Positions 8,420-16,524 of a stretch of DNA of 43,099 nucleotides are shown piece by piece. The position numbers and the translations under genes were made by a program. The stretch's first letter is position 1, and each line of letters begins with the position of its first letter. Source of the DNA: CAYQDR01 sp964416315 (lineage in GTDB: Bacteria > Methylomirabilota > Methylomirabilia > Rokubacteriales > DASRDR01); contig CAYQDR010000026.1 in NCBI GenBank assembly GCA_964416315.1, forward strand, positions 1 through 43,099. Reading direction: 5' to 3'. A model generated the notes under the pieces. It searched no databases. It was not told where the DNA came from and saw only the letters and a list, made by a program, of their open reading frames with translations.

Positions 8420-8812
8420 ATGGCCGAACGCTCGCTCGACTGGCTACGGCAGGCCGAGGCGGATCTCCGCCACGCCCGCAACGCGCGGGACGACGGCGAC
8501 CACAACTGGTCGGCGTTCGCCTCGCACCAGGCTGCCGAGAAAGCCATCAAGGCGGTCTTTCAGCGGCGACATCTCGACGCGTGGGGGCATACGCTCAGCG
8601 TGCTGCTCGAGAGCCTGCCGGAGGGCGCGCGGCCATCGGCGGAGCTCGTCGATCGCGCGAAGGAACTGGACAAGCACTACATCCCGACTCGCTATCCGAA
8701 CGGGTTCGAGCGGGGCGCGCCCGTCGACTTCTACACCCGGCGCGAGGCGGAGCAGGCCATCGCCAATGCGGAGGTCATCCTTGAGTGGTGTCGTCGTCAA
8801 ATCGGTCGATGA
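8420..8812 (+). CDS. HEPN-domain toxin
   Basis: A 130-residue HEPN protein, mostly helical. HQAAEKAIKAVF (residues 36-47) and ELDKHYIPTRYPN (82-94) are typical blocks of the HEPN family paired with minimal nucleotidyltransferases. R79 and H86 are spaced as an R-x6-H motif, as expected for the RNase centre, though this could be coincidence. ATG 8420 is chosen because homology starts there, although the frame is open further upstream. It overlaps the next gene by 47 nt. The pair is a type VII-like toxin-antitoxin system in which the nucleotidyltransferase modifies and silences the HEPN RNase. Confidence 0.8.
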   Translation: MAERSLDWLRQAEADLRHARNARDDGDHNWSAFASHQAAEKAIKAVFQRRHLDAWGHTLSVLLESLPEGARPSAELVDRAKELDKHYIPTRYPNGFERGAPVDFYTRREAEQAIANAEVILEWCRRQIGR

Positions 8813-9152
8813 GGCGGCGGTCCGCCGGGCGATGGACGCTTACGCGGCCCGCCTCCTGGCCGCGCACCCGCAGATCGAGGAGATTGTCGTCTTCGGGTCC
8901 TTCGCCGAGGGCACCTGGGCGCCGGGCAGCGACCTCGACGTGTTCGTCGTGCTGAGCCACTCGGACAAGCCGGTCCGCGACCGGATCCCGAACCTGCTAC
9001 CGGGCGCCTTCCCGGTCGGCGTGGACCTCTTCCCGTACACCCGGGAGGAGGTGGCTGCGCGCGTCCCGTCGCCGCTCCTCGATGCGGTGGCGCGAAGCCG
9101 CTGGCGCTATGCGCGGAGCGGCGGTCCGCCCTCCCCGAGCAGGCGAGCGTAG
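8766..9152 (+). CDS. Minimal nucleotidyltransferase antitoxin (MNT)
   Basis: A 128-residue nucleotidyltransferase with the fold's core motif: VVFGSFAEGTWAPGSDLDVF (residues 41-60) contains the G-S and D-x-D residues that bind nucleotide and metal. With the HEPN gene it forms an HEPN/MNT toxin-antitoxin pair. In characterised examples (the MntA/HepT type) the enzyme AMPylates the toxin. ATG 8766 lies inside the HEPN gene. TTG 8781 is an alternative start that gives a more usual length. The stop codon lies in a hairpin. The gene converges on dppA. Confidence 0.8.
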   Translation: MRRSSLSGVVVKSVDEAAVRRAMDAYAARLLAAHPQIEEIVVFGSFAEGTWAPGSDLDVFVVLSHSDKPVRDRIPNLLPGAFPVGVDLFPYTREEVAARVPSPLLDAVARSRWRYARSGGPPSPSRRA

Positions 9153-9158
9153 CTCGCC
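9142..9158. terminator. Hairpin at the MNT stop codon
   Basis: GGCGAGC (9142-9148) and GCTCGCC (9152-9158) form a perfect 7-bp stem with a 3-nt loop, overlapping the MNT stop codon. It lies between the convergent MNT and dppA genes and could terminate either. There is no T-tract. Confidence 0.35.
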
Positions 9159-9202
9159 CAGGGCAGCGACGCCGTCACGCACGCCCAGACCCGAGGGAGC
9201 GC

Positions 9203-10765
9203 TCAGCGCCGCTCGAGCCAGGCCGACTCCAGGAGGATCGGCGTCTGGAGCTGGAGCGGGCCCGGCATGGAGACGAACCCTTTGAGCGCCTGCCGGACCC
9301 CGAAGAGGTTTGGCCGCCAGGTGATGAAGACCCAGTAGGCCCCTTCCAGGGCGCGGCGCTCGAGCTGGCAGTAGATGGGCTTCCGCTCGGCCTCCCGGAG
9401 CAGCCGCCGCCCGTCCGCGAACAGCTTGTTGATCGCGGGGTCCTTGAACCCGGTGGGCCGGCCGTAGAACGCGCCGGTGGACTCGAAGAAGGTGGAGTAC
9501 CCGTCGGGATCGTCGTACGGCAGGATGGTGCCGGTCCACAGCGCGTCGTAGTTCCCCTTGGTCCGCATCTCGGCCATGCCGCCGGTGTCGGTCGGAACCA
9601 CCTTGACCTGGATCCCGGCCTCCTTGAGGTTCTGCTCGACCACGGCGAAGGACTGGAGGTAGGGCTGGAACTGGGCGAGCACGAGGTTCATGGTGACGCC
9701 CCCAGGATGCCCCGCCTCGCGGAGGAGCGCCTTCGCCTTGGCGGGGTCGAACGCGTACATGTCCGCGTTCTCCTTGCAGAACCAGGGGCTGTTCGACTGG
9801 AAGAGGCCGCTCGTGATGGGCAGCCCGAGCCCCCCGTGGCCGATGGTGTTGACGGTGGTCCGGTCGATGGCGTGCGCGACGGCCTGGCGCACGCGCTGGT
9901 CGGTGAAGGGGGGACGCGTGTGGTTCAGCACCATCGCGTTGAAGACCGTCCAGCCCTTCTCGAGCCGGAGCGCCGGGTTGCCCGTGAAGGCCGGCGCCTG
10001 CTCCCACGGCAGGAAGTCGGCCACGTCGAACTGCCCCGACCGCACGCCCTCGGCCCGCGTCAGCTCGCTCGCCACCACGCGGACCGTGATCTCGTCGAGG
10101 TAGGGGAGCCCCTTCTTGAAGTAGCGGTCGTTCCGGACCATCCGGTACCGCTCCCCGCGCACCGCCTCCGCCATCCGGAAGGGCCCGGTGCCGTTCCAGC
10201 CGTCGCGGTAGCTCTTGCCGCCCTCGACCCACGCCTTCGAGACGATCGGCACGTCCCGCAGCGCGACGAGCTGGAGGAACGTGGCGTTGGGATCCTTGAG
10301 CGCGATCCGGATCGTGTGCCGGTCCACGACCTCGATCCGGTCGACGAGCGCCTTGAGCGTGGCTCCGCGAGTGGCCGCCGCCTTCCCGCTCATGTAGAAC
10401 TCGAACGACCACTTGGCGTCCTCGGCCGTGACGTCGCCCCCCTCGTGGAAGGTGACGCCGGGGTGGAGCTTGAAGGTGTAGACCCTGGACTCGGCGACGG
10501 TGTAGGACTCGGCAAAGTCCGAGACGAGCTTCCCGTCCTTGTCGAAGCGGAGCAGGCTGTTGTAGATGTTGCCGTTCACGAAGAACCCGGCGCCCCCGCC
10601 GTAGACGTAGGGCCCCGGCGAGTAGGGGTCCGTTCCCACGGCCACCGTAATCTTGCCCCCGCGGGTCGGCTGCTGCGCCGCGGCGTCCGGCGAGAGCGCG
10701 AGGCTCAGGCTCAGGAGCGCAACGGCAACCCACACCCCGATCCCGGTCCCCATCTTCCTATTCAT
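9203..10765 (-). CDS. dppA: Peptide-type ABC transporter binding protein (DppA/SBP_bac_5)
   Basis: A 520-residue periplasmic solute-binding protein of family 5. The Sec signal peptide ends in DAAA before QQPTRGGKITVAV, the usual start of the mature protein. Family blocks include YNSLLRFDKDGKLVSDFAES, then VYTFKLHPGVTFHEG and VRQAVAHAIDRTTV. ATG 10765 is chosen because GGAGGGG lies just before it and the signal peptide starts there. It is the expected first gene of the dppABC system but is cut off from dppB by the HEPN/MNT pair. A REP-like palindrome lies 25 bp upstream. Confidence 0.85.
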   Translation of the reverse strand: MNRKMGTGIGVWVAVALLSLSLALSPDAAAQQPTRGGKITVAVGTDPYSPGPYVYGGGAGFFVNGNIYNSLLRFDKDGKLVSDFAESYTVAESRVYTFKLHPGVTFHEGGDVTAEDAKWSFEFYMSGKAAATRGATLKALVDRIEVVDRHTIRIALKDPNATFLQLVALRDVPIVSKAWVEGGKSYRDGWNGTGPFRMAEAVRGERYRMVRNDRYFKKGLPYLDEITVRVVASELTRAEGVRSGQFDVADFLPWEQAPAFTGNPALRLEKGWTVFNAMVLNHTRPPFTDQRVRQAVAHAIDRTTVNTIGHGGLGLPITSGLFQSNSPWFCKENADMYAFDPAKAKALLREAGHPGGVTMNLVLAQFQPYLQSFAVVEQNLKEAGIQVKVVPTDTGGMAEMRTKGNYDALWTGTILPYDDPDGYSTFFESTGAFYGRPTGFKDPAINKLFADGRRLLREAERKPIYCQLERRALEGAYWVFITWRPNLFGVRQALKGFVSMPGPLQLQTPILLESAWLERR

Positions 10766-10789
10766 GGCGTCCCCTCCTGGCTCACTTGA

Positions 10790-10816
10790 CCCCTCTCCTC
10801 TCGGGAGGGAGAGGGG
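10790..10816. repeat. REP-like palindrome upstream of dppA
   Basis: CCCCTCTCC (10790-10798) pairs with GGAGAGGGG (10808-10816) across a short C/G-rich loop. The sequence closely resembles the palindrome at 21448-21475 upstream of the second dppA. Both belong to the CCCTCTCC...GGAGAGGG type of short intergenic repeat found in many Gram-negative genomes. Confidence 0.55.
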
Positions 10817-10871
10817 CAGGTACCGGACTTCGCTGCCATTCCCAAAGGGCGTCATGGGTACGGGCATTTCT

Positions 10872-10929
10872 GTCTAGCACTCGCCGTGAGCGGCGCGCGC
10901 AGCGCGTCCGCTCGACTGCGAGGTTAGAC
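10872..10929 (-). repeat. attC-like recombination site of a gene cassette
   Basis: Read on the minus strand, a 58-bp imperfect palindrome opens with GTCTAAC, which matches the attC R'' consensus RYYYAAC, and closes with GCTAGAC, one base off GTTRRRY. The inner arms CTCGC/GCGAG pair next to a single unpaired T, then AGTC/ACG is unpaired, then GAGCGG/CCGCTC and CGCGC/GCGCG pair around a TGC loop. Paired boxes, an extrahelical base, an unpaired spacer and a variable stem are the structural plan of integron attC sites. The stop codon of the SnoaL-like gene (TAA) lies inside GTCTAAC, as is common in gene cassettes. Confidence 0.65.
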
Positions 10930-11346
10930 AGCTCGGACTTCCAGCGGAATGCCGAGCTGACCGAACCAAGTGGCTTTGTCCCAGTACCCACGCTGGAACT
11001 TGATCTTACCGCCCGTGACCTGGAAGAACCCACAGCCCTGCAACGTGAACGAGCGACCGTTGGGCGTCAGACCCGCGAACTCGTCCTGCCAAGTACCGCC
11101 CCCTGTCCACTCCAAGATGGCCCACTCACCGTCCTCGAACAGACTCACCAGACGAGTGTAGTTGTCCGGAAACGCCCGGAAGAACGCGAGAAGCTCCTTC
11201 AATATTGCCTGGCGGCCGATAGTTGGCTCACCGGCGGCGACCTGCGTGTTGACGGCCTCGTCGTGATACAAGGCGACCACTGCGTGGGCATCCCGTCGGT
11301 TGAAGGCATCGAGCCACTCCAAGACGACCTCACGTGGCGAGCCCAT
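10924..11346 (-). CDS. SnoaL-like (NTF2-fold) protein, probable integron cassette gene
   Basis: A 140-residue protein of the SnoaL/ketosteroid-isomerase-like NTF2 fold. VVLEWLDAFNRRDAHAVVAL near the N-terminus and a C-terminal beta-rich half with GGTWQDEFAGL and VTGGKIKFQRGYWD fit the family. These small alpha/beta cones include isomerases, hydratases and orphan proteins, so no reaction can be assigned. GAGGAGG lies just before ATG 11346. An attC-like site lies 30 nt upstream of the start and another overlaps the stop codon, giving the compact layout of an integron gene cassette of about 500 bp. It looks less GC-rich than the neighbouring operons, consistent with transfer. Confidence 0.8.
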   Translation of the reverse strand: MGSPREVVLEWLDAFNRRDAHAVVALYHDEAVNTQVAAGEPTIGRQAILKELLAFFRAFPDNYTRLVSLFEDGEWAILEWTGGGTWQDEFAGLTPNGRSFTLQGCGFFQVTGGKIKFQRGYWDKATWFGQLGIPLEVRAV

Positions 11347-11375
11347 CGGGCCTCCTCGAGTTACATCTCATGGCT

Positions 11376-11444
11376 GCCTAACGGTCGCGGTTAGCGGTCG
11401 TGACGAACGCCGCCAGCCCCGGTCCGCTGCACGCGAGGTTCGAC
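11376..11444 (-). repeat. attC-like site between the GAF and SnoaL genes
   Basis: On the minus strand the 69-bp element opens with GTCGAAC, one base off RYYYAAC, and ends with GTTAGGC, a perfect GTTRRRY. CGCG/CGCG and AGCGG/CCGCT pair inside, separated by unpaired TGC and AAC. The core CAGCGGACC is shared with the other attC-like elements. GTTAGGC is followed after about 30 nt by the SnoaL start, so this end would be the recombination point that begins the SnoaL cassette. Confidence 0.6.
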
Positions 11445-11471
11445 GCTCCGATGGTCGTCGCAGCGACGAAG

Positions 11472-12017
11472 TCATGGTGCGACCCCGCCACGCCGCCGCT
11501 GCGCTCGCGCATACCGCCTTTTGTCCTGGAGCGCGATTGACGAGAGTCGGGCCAACTCGACGAGAACCGCTTCGTCGGTCGCGCTGAATTCGCCGTCGTA
11601 CCTGTCAGAAAGCTGGATGAGTCCGATGTTCCATCCTTCGCGTCCCGTCAGGGGCGCGGCCAGCCATCCGCGCATCGGCGGGTGCCGTTCGGCGGCGGCG
11701 CCGAATCCTCGCCACGCTGGATGCGCCTCGAGCTCGGTCTGCGTGAGCCGCATCGGGCGATTGAGCTGGCAAACCAGTCGGTAAATTCCTGATCCGTCCG
11801 GTCGCGTGTCATACGCCCGCCACGTGGCGTACTTATCGCTCAGGGACACGGCGTGGACCGCCTTCGCCCAGTTCTTGCCGAACACCACACTCGTGGTTGC
11901 CTGGTGGGCTCCCACAAGCTCCCGCGCCTTCTCGGTGATGATTTCAAGGAGTTCGACGATGGAGCGTGCTGCTCCGAAGGCGCCCGAAACGGCCGTGAGC
12001 GATTCGACCCGCGTCAT
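11472..12017 (-). CDS. Stand-alone GAF-domain protein
   Basis: A 181-residue cytoplasmic protein consisting of one GAF domain: helix IVELLEIITEKARELVGAHQ near residues 20-39, a beta core, and the closing ATDEAVLVELARLSSIALQD (about 146-165). GAF domains bind small ligands or chromophores. Nothing resembling a kinase, cyclase or other output domain follows, and the frame ends 28 nt before an attC-like site. It may be a cassette gene, or the sensor half of a broken kinase. The start, ATG 12017, overlaps a partial attC-like sequence. Confidence 0.75.
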   Translation of the reverse strand: MTRVESLTAVSGAFGAARSIVELLEIITEKARELVGAHQATTSVVFGKNWAKAVHAVSLSDKYATWRAYDTRPDGSGIYRLVCQLNRPMRLTQTELEAHPAWRGFGAAAERHPPMRGWLAAPLTGREGWNIGLIQLSDRYDGEFSATDEAVLVELARLSSIALQDKRRYARAQRRRGGVAP

Positions 12018-12045
12018 GGCGTCCGCTCCGTCGCGTTAGTTAGGC
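12013..12045 (-). repeat. Partial attC-like element after the decayed mazF
   Basis: On the minus strand GCCTAAC at 12045-12039, a perfect RYYYAAC, contains the TAA stop of the broken mazF. It is followed by AACG and GAGCGGAC, matching the left half of the two neighbouring elements. A clear right half is missing, and the GAF coding sequence begins here instead. It could be a truncated attC left by recombination. Confidence 0.45.
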
Positions 12046-12364
12046 TCCGCCTGGCGATAGCAGCGTTCCCACCTTGTCCAACACCTCGACCGTGGCCCGC
12101 GGTGATAGCCGACAGATGAACCGGGCCACCCGAGCCTGCCAGTCAAGGCTCTTGACCTGGTCCGACAGGACGACTCCGCTGACCTCGAGACCCGCGGGAA
12201 TCCGCACCTCGAAAGGGTAGTCCTGACCCGGGTCGTAATCGGGCAGACCCACCTTCCCCTTTGTACGACGCGGGCGAGAGCACGAGCGCGGGCCTTCTCC
12301 CCGCCTGCTCGTGGCCTGTCTGAGGGGTGAAGGACAGCCAGACGACGTCGCCGCGGGCGGGCAC
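12040..12364 (-). pseudogene. mazF: Decayed MazF/PemK toxin with several frameshifts
   Basis: The GTG at 12364 starts a good MazF N-terminus (GDVVWLSFTPQTGHEQAGRR, then PALVLSPASYKG). The frame is then lost at a run of A and G. The C-terminal half, PFEVRIPAGLEVSGVVLSDQ then VKSLDWQARVARFICRLS, is in another frame up to the stop at 12040. Between them, a third frame carries CPITTRVR, the equivalent of the family's CPIT block. At least three indels are needed to rebuild the protein, so this is genuine decay rather than one sequencing error. The stop codon lies in an attC-like core, suggesting the MazEF pair was a cassette. Confidence 0.75.
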
Positions 12365-12377
12365 GTATCGCCGGGCA

Positions 12378-12620
12378 CTACCAGGATTCCCGGCCCGCCG
12401 GAGGACCCAGGTCCACCTCGCCGTGAAGATTGCGCCGGTTGACCTTGGCGAGAAGTTCTTTCAACGTGGCCTTTCGCCGCGGGGCCGCTGCGACCACGAG
12501 CCTGCCCTCCGAAACGGAGAAGTCAACGACAGTGCCCTCCCGGACATCGGCGTCTTCGGCGAAGGGCTTGGGGATTCGCAGCGCCAGGCTGTGGCCCCAC
12601 TTCTCGACCTGCATCCGCAT
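12378..12620 (-). CDS. mazE: MazE/ChpR-type antitoxin partnered with the broken MazF
   Basis: An 80-residue AbrB-fold antitoxin. MRMQVEKWGHSLALRIPK at the N-terminus is the classic MazE opening, followed by an acidic middle (EDADVREGTVVDF) and a C-terminal helix with KATLKELLAKVNRRN that would bind the toxin. The frame is open to a GTG at 12632. ATG 12620 fits family starts and has GGTGGAG before it. The antitoxin is intact while the toxin 14 nt downstream is broken, the usual order of decay because an orphan antitoxin is harmless. Confidence 0.75.
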   Translation of the reverse strand: MRMQVEKWGHSLALRIPKPFAEDADVREGTVVDFSVSEGRLVVAAAPRRKATLKELLAKVNRRNLHGEVDLGPPAGRESW

Positions 12621-12733
12621 CGCCCGCTCCACCCGATGTATCTATGAAGAAGCTATACCAGGAAGCGACCTGAAATCCACCGCTGCGATCTTTGCCAAGA
12701 GCAGCTGAAGCCGCGGTTCGTGAATAGTCGGAC

Positions 12734-14449
12734 CTAGCGCTTGCGCCGGGCCGACCGGCGCGCCCGGTAGCGATAGACCCGCCAGGCGTGCTCGGGGCTG
12801 ATCTTCCCGTTCGCGAGGTCGGCGGCGATCCGCTCCGGATCGCGCCGCCGCGGATCGCCCAGGCCCCCGCCCCCGGGGCTCCGGAGGCTCAGGACTTCGC
12901 CGCGGCGCAGCGGAATGTGGGAGCCCTTGCCCGGCAGCCGCGACTCGCGCGCCGTCCCCGGGTTCCGCACGAGCCGGGCGGGCGCGCCCCCGCCGCCGCG
13001 CAGGACCCCCCAGGTCGGCCGCTTCTGCCCCTCGGAGCGGGGCGTGATGTAGCTTCCGTCGGCGAGGACCCGGATGTCCCGCCGGATCCCGAGGCCGCCC
13101 CGGAACTCGCCGGCGCCGCCGCTGTCCGGGACGAACGAGTACCCCTCCACGAGGAGCGGGTACTCCCGCTCCAGCACCTCGATGGGGAGGTTCCGCACGT
13201 TGACGAGATACACGTGGATCCCGTCCGGCCCGTCCTTCCCCGCCACCGCCCCCGCGCCGCCGCCGAAGGTCTCCAGGTACACGTACGGGCGCTTCCGGCC
13301 GGGGTCGTCGCCGTAGAAGATCCAGCACGAGTTCACCGCGTGGGCGCCGGCCACGGCCTGCTCGGGGGGCAGGGCCGCCACCAGGCTCCGGATCACCGCG
13401 TCGGTGACCTTCTGGGCCGTGTCGATCCGGACGCCGACGGCCGCCGGCATGCTCGGGTTGACGATGGTGCCGGGCGGCGTGTGGATGGACAGGCAGCGGA
13501 AGAAGCCGCTGTTGGGCGGGATGCCGGGGTCCAGCATCGCCTTGAAGGCGAAGTAGACGGCGGCCAGGACGATGCTCTCCACGCAGTTCATGGCGCCGGC
13601 CGCCTGGGGGCCCGTCCCGGTGAAGTCGAAGTGGATCGACCGGTCCCGGATCACCGAGGTCACCGCGATCGGGATCTCCGCGTCGCCGACGCCGTCCGAG
13701 TCCATCCAGACCGTGGCGGCGTAGCGCCCCTCCGGGAGCGTCGCGATGACCTCGCGGCCCCGCCGCTCGGCGTAGTCGAGGATCTCGTCCACGATGCGGA
13801 AGACCCCGTCGACCCCGTACCGCTCGACCAGCCCCGTGAGCGGCCGGCGGGCGATCTCGTTCGCGGCGATCTGGGCCCGGAGGTCGGCGGAGCGCTCGCG
13901 CGGGTCGCGGCAGGCGTGGCAGATCAGCTCCAGCATCTCCTCGTTGAGGACCCCGCCCTCCACCAGGCGGGTGAGGGGGATGCGGATCCCCTCTTCGTAG
14001 ACCGTGCGGCAGTCGGGGGCCGTGGAGCCGGGGACGCGGCCCCCCACGTCCACGTGGTGGCCGGTGTTCACCGCGAAGAACGCGGGCTGACCCGCGGCGA
14101 AGATGGGCGTGACCAGCGTGATGTCCGACAGGTGGGAGCTCCCCCGCGTGTAGGGGTCGTTGTGGATGAAGACGTCGCCGTCCTGAATGCCGCCGCCGCT
14201 CCCGTACTTCTTCAGCACCTCCTGGCCCATGAAGAGGAGCGAGCCCAGGTGGGCGGGGTTGTTGTCGGCCTGGGCCACCAGGCGGCCCTGGTCGTCGAGG
14301 AGCGCGGCCGAGCAGTCCTGCCGCTCCTTGATGTTGGGGCTGAAGGACGCCTTGATCATCGTCTGGTTCACCTGCTCGGCCACCGAGAGGAGGTAGTTCC
14401 CCACCACCTCGGCGGTGATGATCCCTTCCCGACGCGGCGCCGGCGGCAT
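12734..14449 (-). CDS. hyuB: Hydantoinase/oxoprolinase B-type subunit (HyuB)
   Basis: A 571-residue protein of the HyuB family, the partner of HyuA in ATP-dependent opening of hydantoins, 5-oxoproline or related rings. The N-terminus contains SVAEQVNQTMIKASFSPNIK, and NNPAHLGSLLFMGQEVLKKY and DGDVFIHNDPYTRGSSHLSD are conserved family blocks. The glycine-rich C-terminal SPGGGGLGDPRRRDPERI is also diagnostic. It starts 2 nt after hyuA and is the last gene of the dpp-prpD-hyuAB operon. Its usual length is somewhat over 500 residues, so it appears complete. Confidence 0.9.
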   Translation of the reverse strand: MPPAPRREGIITAEVVGNYLLSVAEQVNQTMIKASFSPNIKERQDCSAALLDDQGRLVAQADNNPAHLGSLLFMGQEVLKKYGSGGGIQDGDVFIHNDPYTRGSSHLSDITLVTPIFAAGQPAFFAVNTGHHVDVGGRVPGSTAPDCRTVYEEGIRIPLTRLVEGGVLNEEMLELICHACRDPRERSADLRAQIAANEIARRPLTGLVERYGVDGVFRIVDEILDYAERRGREVIATLPEGRYAATVWMDSDGVGDAEIPIAVTSVIRDRSIHFDFTGTGPQAAGAMNCVESIVLAAVYFAFKAMLDPGIPPNSGFFRCLSIHTPPGTIVNPSMPAAVGVRIDTAQKVTDAVIRSLVAALPPEQAVAGAHAVNSCWIFYGDDPGRKRPYVYLETFGGGAGAVAGKDGPDGIHVYLVNVRNLPIEVLEREYPLLVEGYSFVPDSGGAGEFRGGLGIRRDIRVLADGSYITPRSEGQKRPTWGVLRGGGGAPARLVRNPGTARESRLPGKGSHIPLRRGEVLSLRSPGGGGLGDPRRRDPERIAADLANGKISPEHAWRVYRYRARRSARRKR

Positions 14450-14451
14450 GC

Positions 14452-16518
14452 TCAGGCTCCTCCCCCGGTCCGGCGGACCTCCACGATCAGGTTGCGGTAG
14501 CGATCCACCCGGGCGCGGTCGCCCGGGCGGAGCGCCGTGGTCGCCGTGAGGTGCTCCACGATGGCTGGGCCCGCGAGCTCATGCCCCGGGCCGAGCCGCT
14601 CCATGAGGAAGACCGGCGTCTGGACGGGACGCTCGCCCTCCCACACGACCGGGCGCCCGCCCACCCGCGCCGCGTCCACCGGGCCGGTGGCCGGGGGGAA
14701 CTCGGGGAGCGTCGGCTTCGGGCTCTCGCCCAGGGCCGTCACGCGGCAGTTGATCAGCTCCACCGTGTGGGCGCGCAGCGCGTACGTGTACTTCCGCTCG
14801 TGGGCGGCGTGGAAGTTGTCGGCGATGACGTCCACGGAGCCGGCCGCGAGGGGCCCGGGCGGCACGTCCACGGTGAGCTCCCAGTTCTGCCCGACGTACC
14901 GCGCGTCCGCGTGCCGGAGGATCCGTCGCTGCCCGGGCGGGATGCCCTCGCTCTCGAGCCACGCCGCGGCGCGCGCCTCCAGCTCGCGGTAGCGGCGCTC
15001 GAGGTCCGGCATGTGCCCGGGCTCGAGCGTCATGATGCTCGTCCGGACGAAGTCCGCCCGGACGTCCGCGAGGAGTTGGCCCAGGGCCGACAGGACGCCG
15101 GCGTTCTCGGGGACGATCACCGTCCGCATCCCGAGCTCCTCGGCCAGGTCGCCGCCGTGCAGCGGTCCGCACCCGCCGAAGGCGACGAGGGCGTAGTCGC
15201 GCGGATCGTAGCCGCGTTCCACCGAGAGCTTCCGGATCAGCCGGAGCATGTTGGCGTTCACGACCCGGAGGGTGCCGTGCGCCGCCTCCACCGGGGACAG
15301 CCCGAGCCGCGCCCCGATGGCCCCCACGGCCCGGCGCCCCGCCTCCACGTCGAGGCTCATCCGCCCGGCGAGGAGCCCGGTGGCCCCGATCCGCCCGAGG
15401 ACGACGTGGGCGTCGGTCACGGCCGGCTCGCGCCCGCCCCGCCCGTAGCAGGCCGGCCCCGGATCGGCTCCGGCGCTCTGCGGCCCGACCTTGAGCGCGC
15501 CGGCCAGGTCCACGTAGGCGAGGCTCCCCCCGCCCGCGCCGACCGTGTCCACCTCCACCATGGCGATCCGGGCCGGGTACGGGCCGACCATGCTGGACGT
15601 GGTCATCTTCGGCCGGCCCCCCTCGACCACGGCCACGTCGGCGCTGGTCCCCCCCATGTCGATGCTGATGACGTCCGGGAACCCCGAGATCCCGCCGACG
15701 TACGCCGCCCCCATGACGCCGCTGGCGGGACCCGAGAAGGCCGTCTCGAGCGCCCGGGTCGACGCGGCGCGCACCGACATGATGCCGCCGTTGGACTGCG
15801 TGATCTGCGGCACGACCCGGAGGCCCATCTCGGCCAGCCGGTCCGCCAGCCGGTCCATGTAGCGCTGCACCACCGGGCCCAGGTAGGCGTTGAGGACGGT
15901 CGTGGCCATCCGCTCGTACTCGCGGAACTCGGGGATGACCTCGCTCGAGATGGACACGTACGCGTCGGGGAGGCGGTCCTGCACGATCCGCTTGGCCCGG
16001 GCCTCGTGGTCGGCGTTCATGAACGAGAAGAGAAAGCAGACGGCGACCGCCTCCACCCCGGACCGGGCCAGCTCCCGCGCCGCCCGCTGGACGTCGGCCT
16101 CGCGGATCGGCCGGACCACGCTCCCGTCGTAGGCGACCCGCTCGCGGACCTCCTTGCGCAGGGCGCCCGGCACGATCACCGGGTGCTTGTCCGCGCGGAG
16201 GTCATAGAGGGCCGGCCGGGCCTGGCGCCCGAGCTCCAGGAGGTCCCGGAAGCCCGCCGTCGTGACGAGCCCGGTGCGGGCGCCCTTCCGCTGCAGGAAC
16301 GCGTTGGTCGCCACGGTCGTCCCGTGGCCCAGGTAGGTCAGCGCCTCGGACGGGAGTCCCCGGCGCTCCAGGATCTCTTCGATCCCCCGGGCGAGGGCCA
16401 GCGACGGGTCCTCGGGCGTCGAGCTGACCTTCCAGCTCACGAGCTCCCCGGTCTCCTCCGAGAAGAGGACGAGGTCGGTGAACGTCCCGCCCGTGTCGAT
16501 CCCGATCCGCCAGCCCAT
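14452..16518 (-). CDS. hyuA: Hydantoinase/oxoprolinase A-type ATPase subunit (HyuA)
   Basis: A 688-residue ATP-binding subunit of the hydantoinase A/acetone carboxylase family, with an actin/Hsp70-type nucleotide fold. The first phosphate-binding loop is RIGIDTGGTFTDLVLF (residues 4-19) and the second is VISIDMGGTSADVAVVEGG (about 278-296). VDTVGAGGGSLAYVD and GPQSAGADPGPACYGRGG follow, as in all members. With HyuB it should open a cyclic amide at the cost of ATP. Family members act on N-methylhydantoin, 5-oxoproline or acetophenone, so the substrate is unresolved. It sits 6 nt after the MmgE/PrpD gene. Confidence 0.9.
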   Translation of the reverse strand: MGWRIGIDTGGTFTDLVLFSEETGELVSWKVSSTPEDPSLALARGIEEILERRGLPSEALTYLGHGTTVATNAFLQRKGARTGLVTTAGFRDLLELGRQARPALYDLRADKHPVIVPGALRKEVRERVAYDGSVVRPIREADVQRAARELARSGVEAVAVCFLFSFMNADHEARAKRIVQDRLPDAYVSISSEVIPEFREYERMATTVLNAYLGPVVQRYMDRLADRLAEMGLRVVPQITQSNGGIMSVRAASTRALETAFSGPASGVMGAAYVGGISGFPDVISIDMGGTSADVAVVEGGRPKMTTSSMVGPYPARIAMVEVDTVGAGGGSLAYVDLAGALKVGPQSAGADPGPACYGRGGREPAVTDAHVVLGRIGATGLLAGRMSLDVEAGRRAVGAIGARLGLSPVEAAHGTLRVVNANMLRLIRKLSVERGYDPRDYALVAFGGCGPLHGGDLAEELGMRTVIVPENAGVLSALGQLLADVRADFVRTSIMTLEPGHMPDLERRYRELEARAAAWLESEGIPPGQRRILRHADARYVGQNWELTVDVPPGPLAAGSVDVIADNFHAAHERKYTYALRAHTVELINCRVTALGESPKPTLPEFPPATGPVDAARVGGRPVVWEGERPVQTPVFLMERLGPGHELAGPAIVEHLTATTALRPGDRARVDRYRNLIVEVRRTGGGA

Positions 16519-16524
16519 GCCAGC

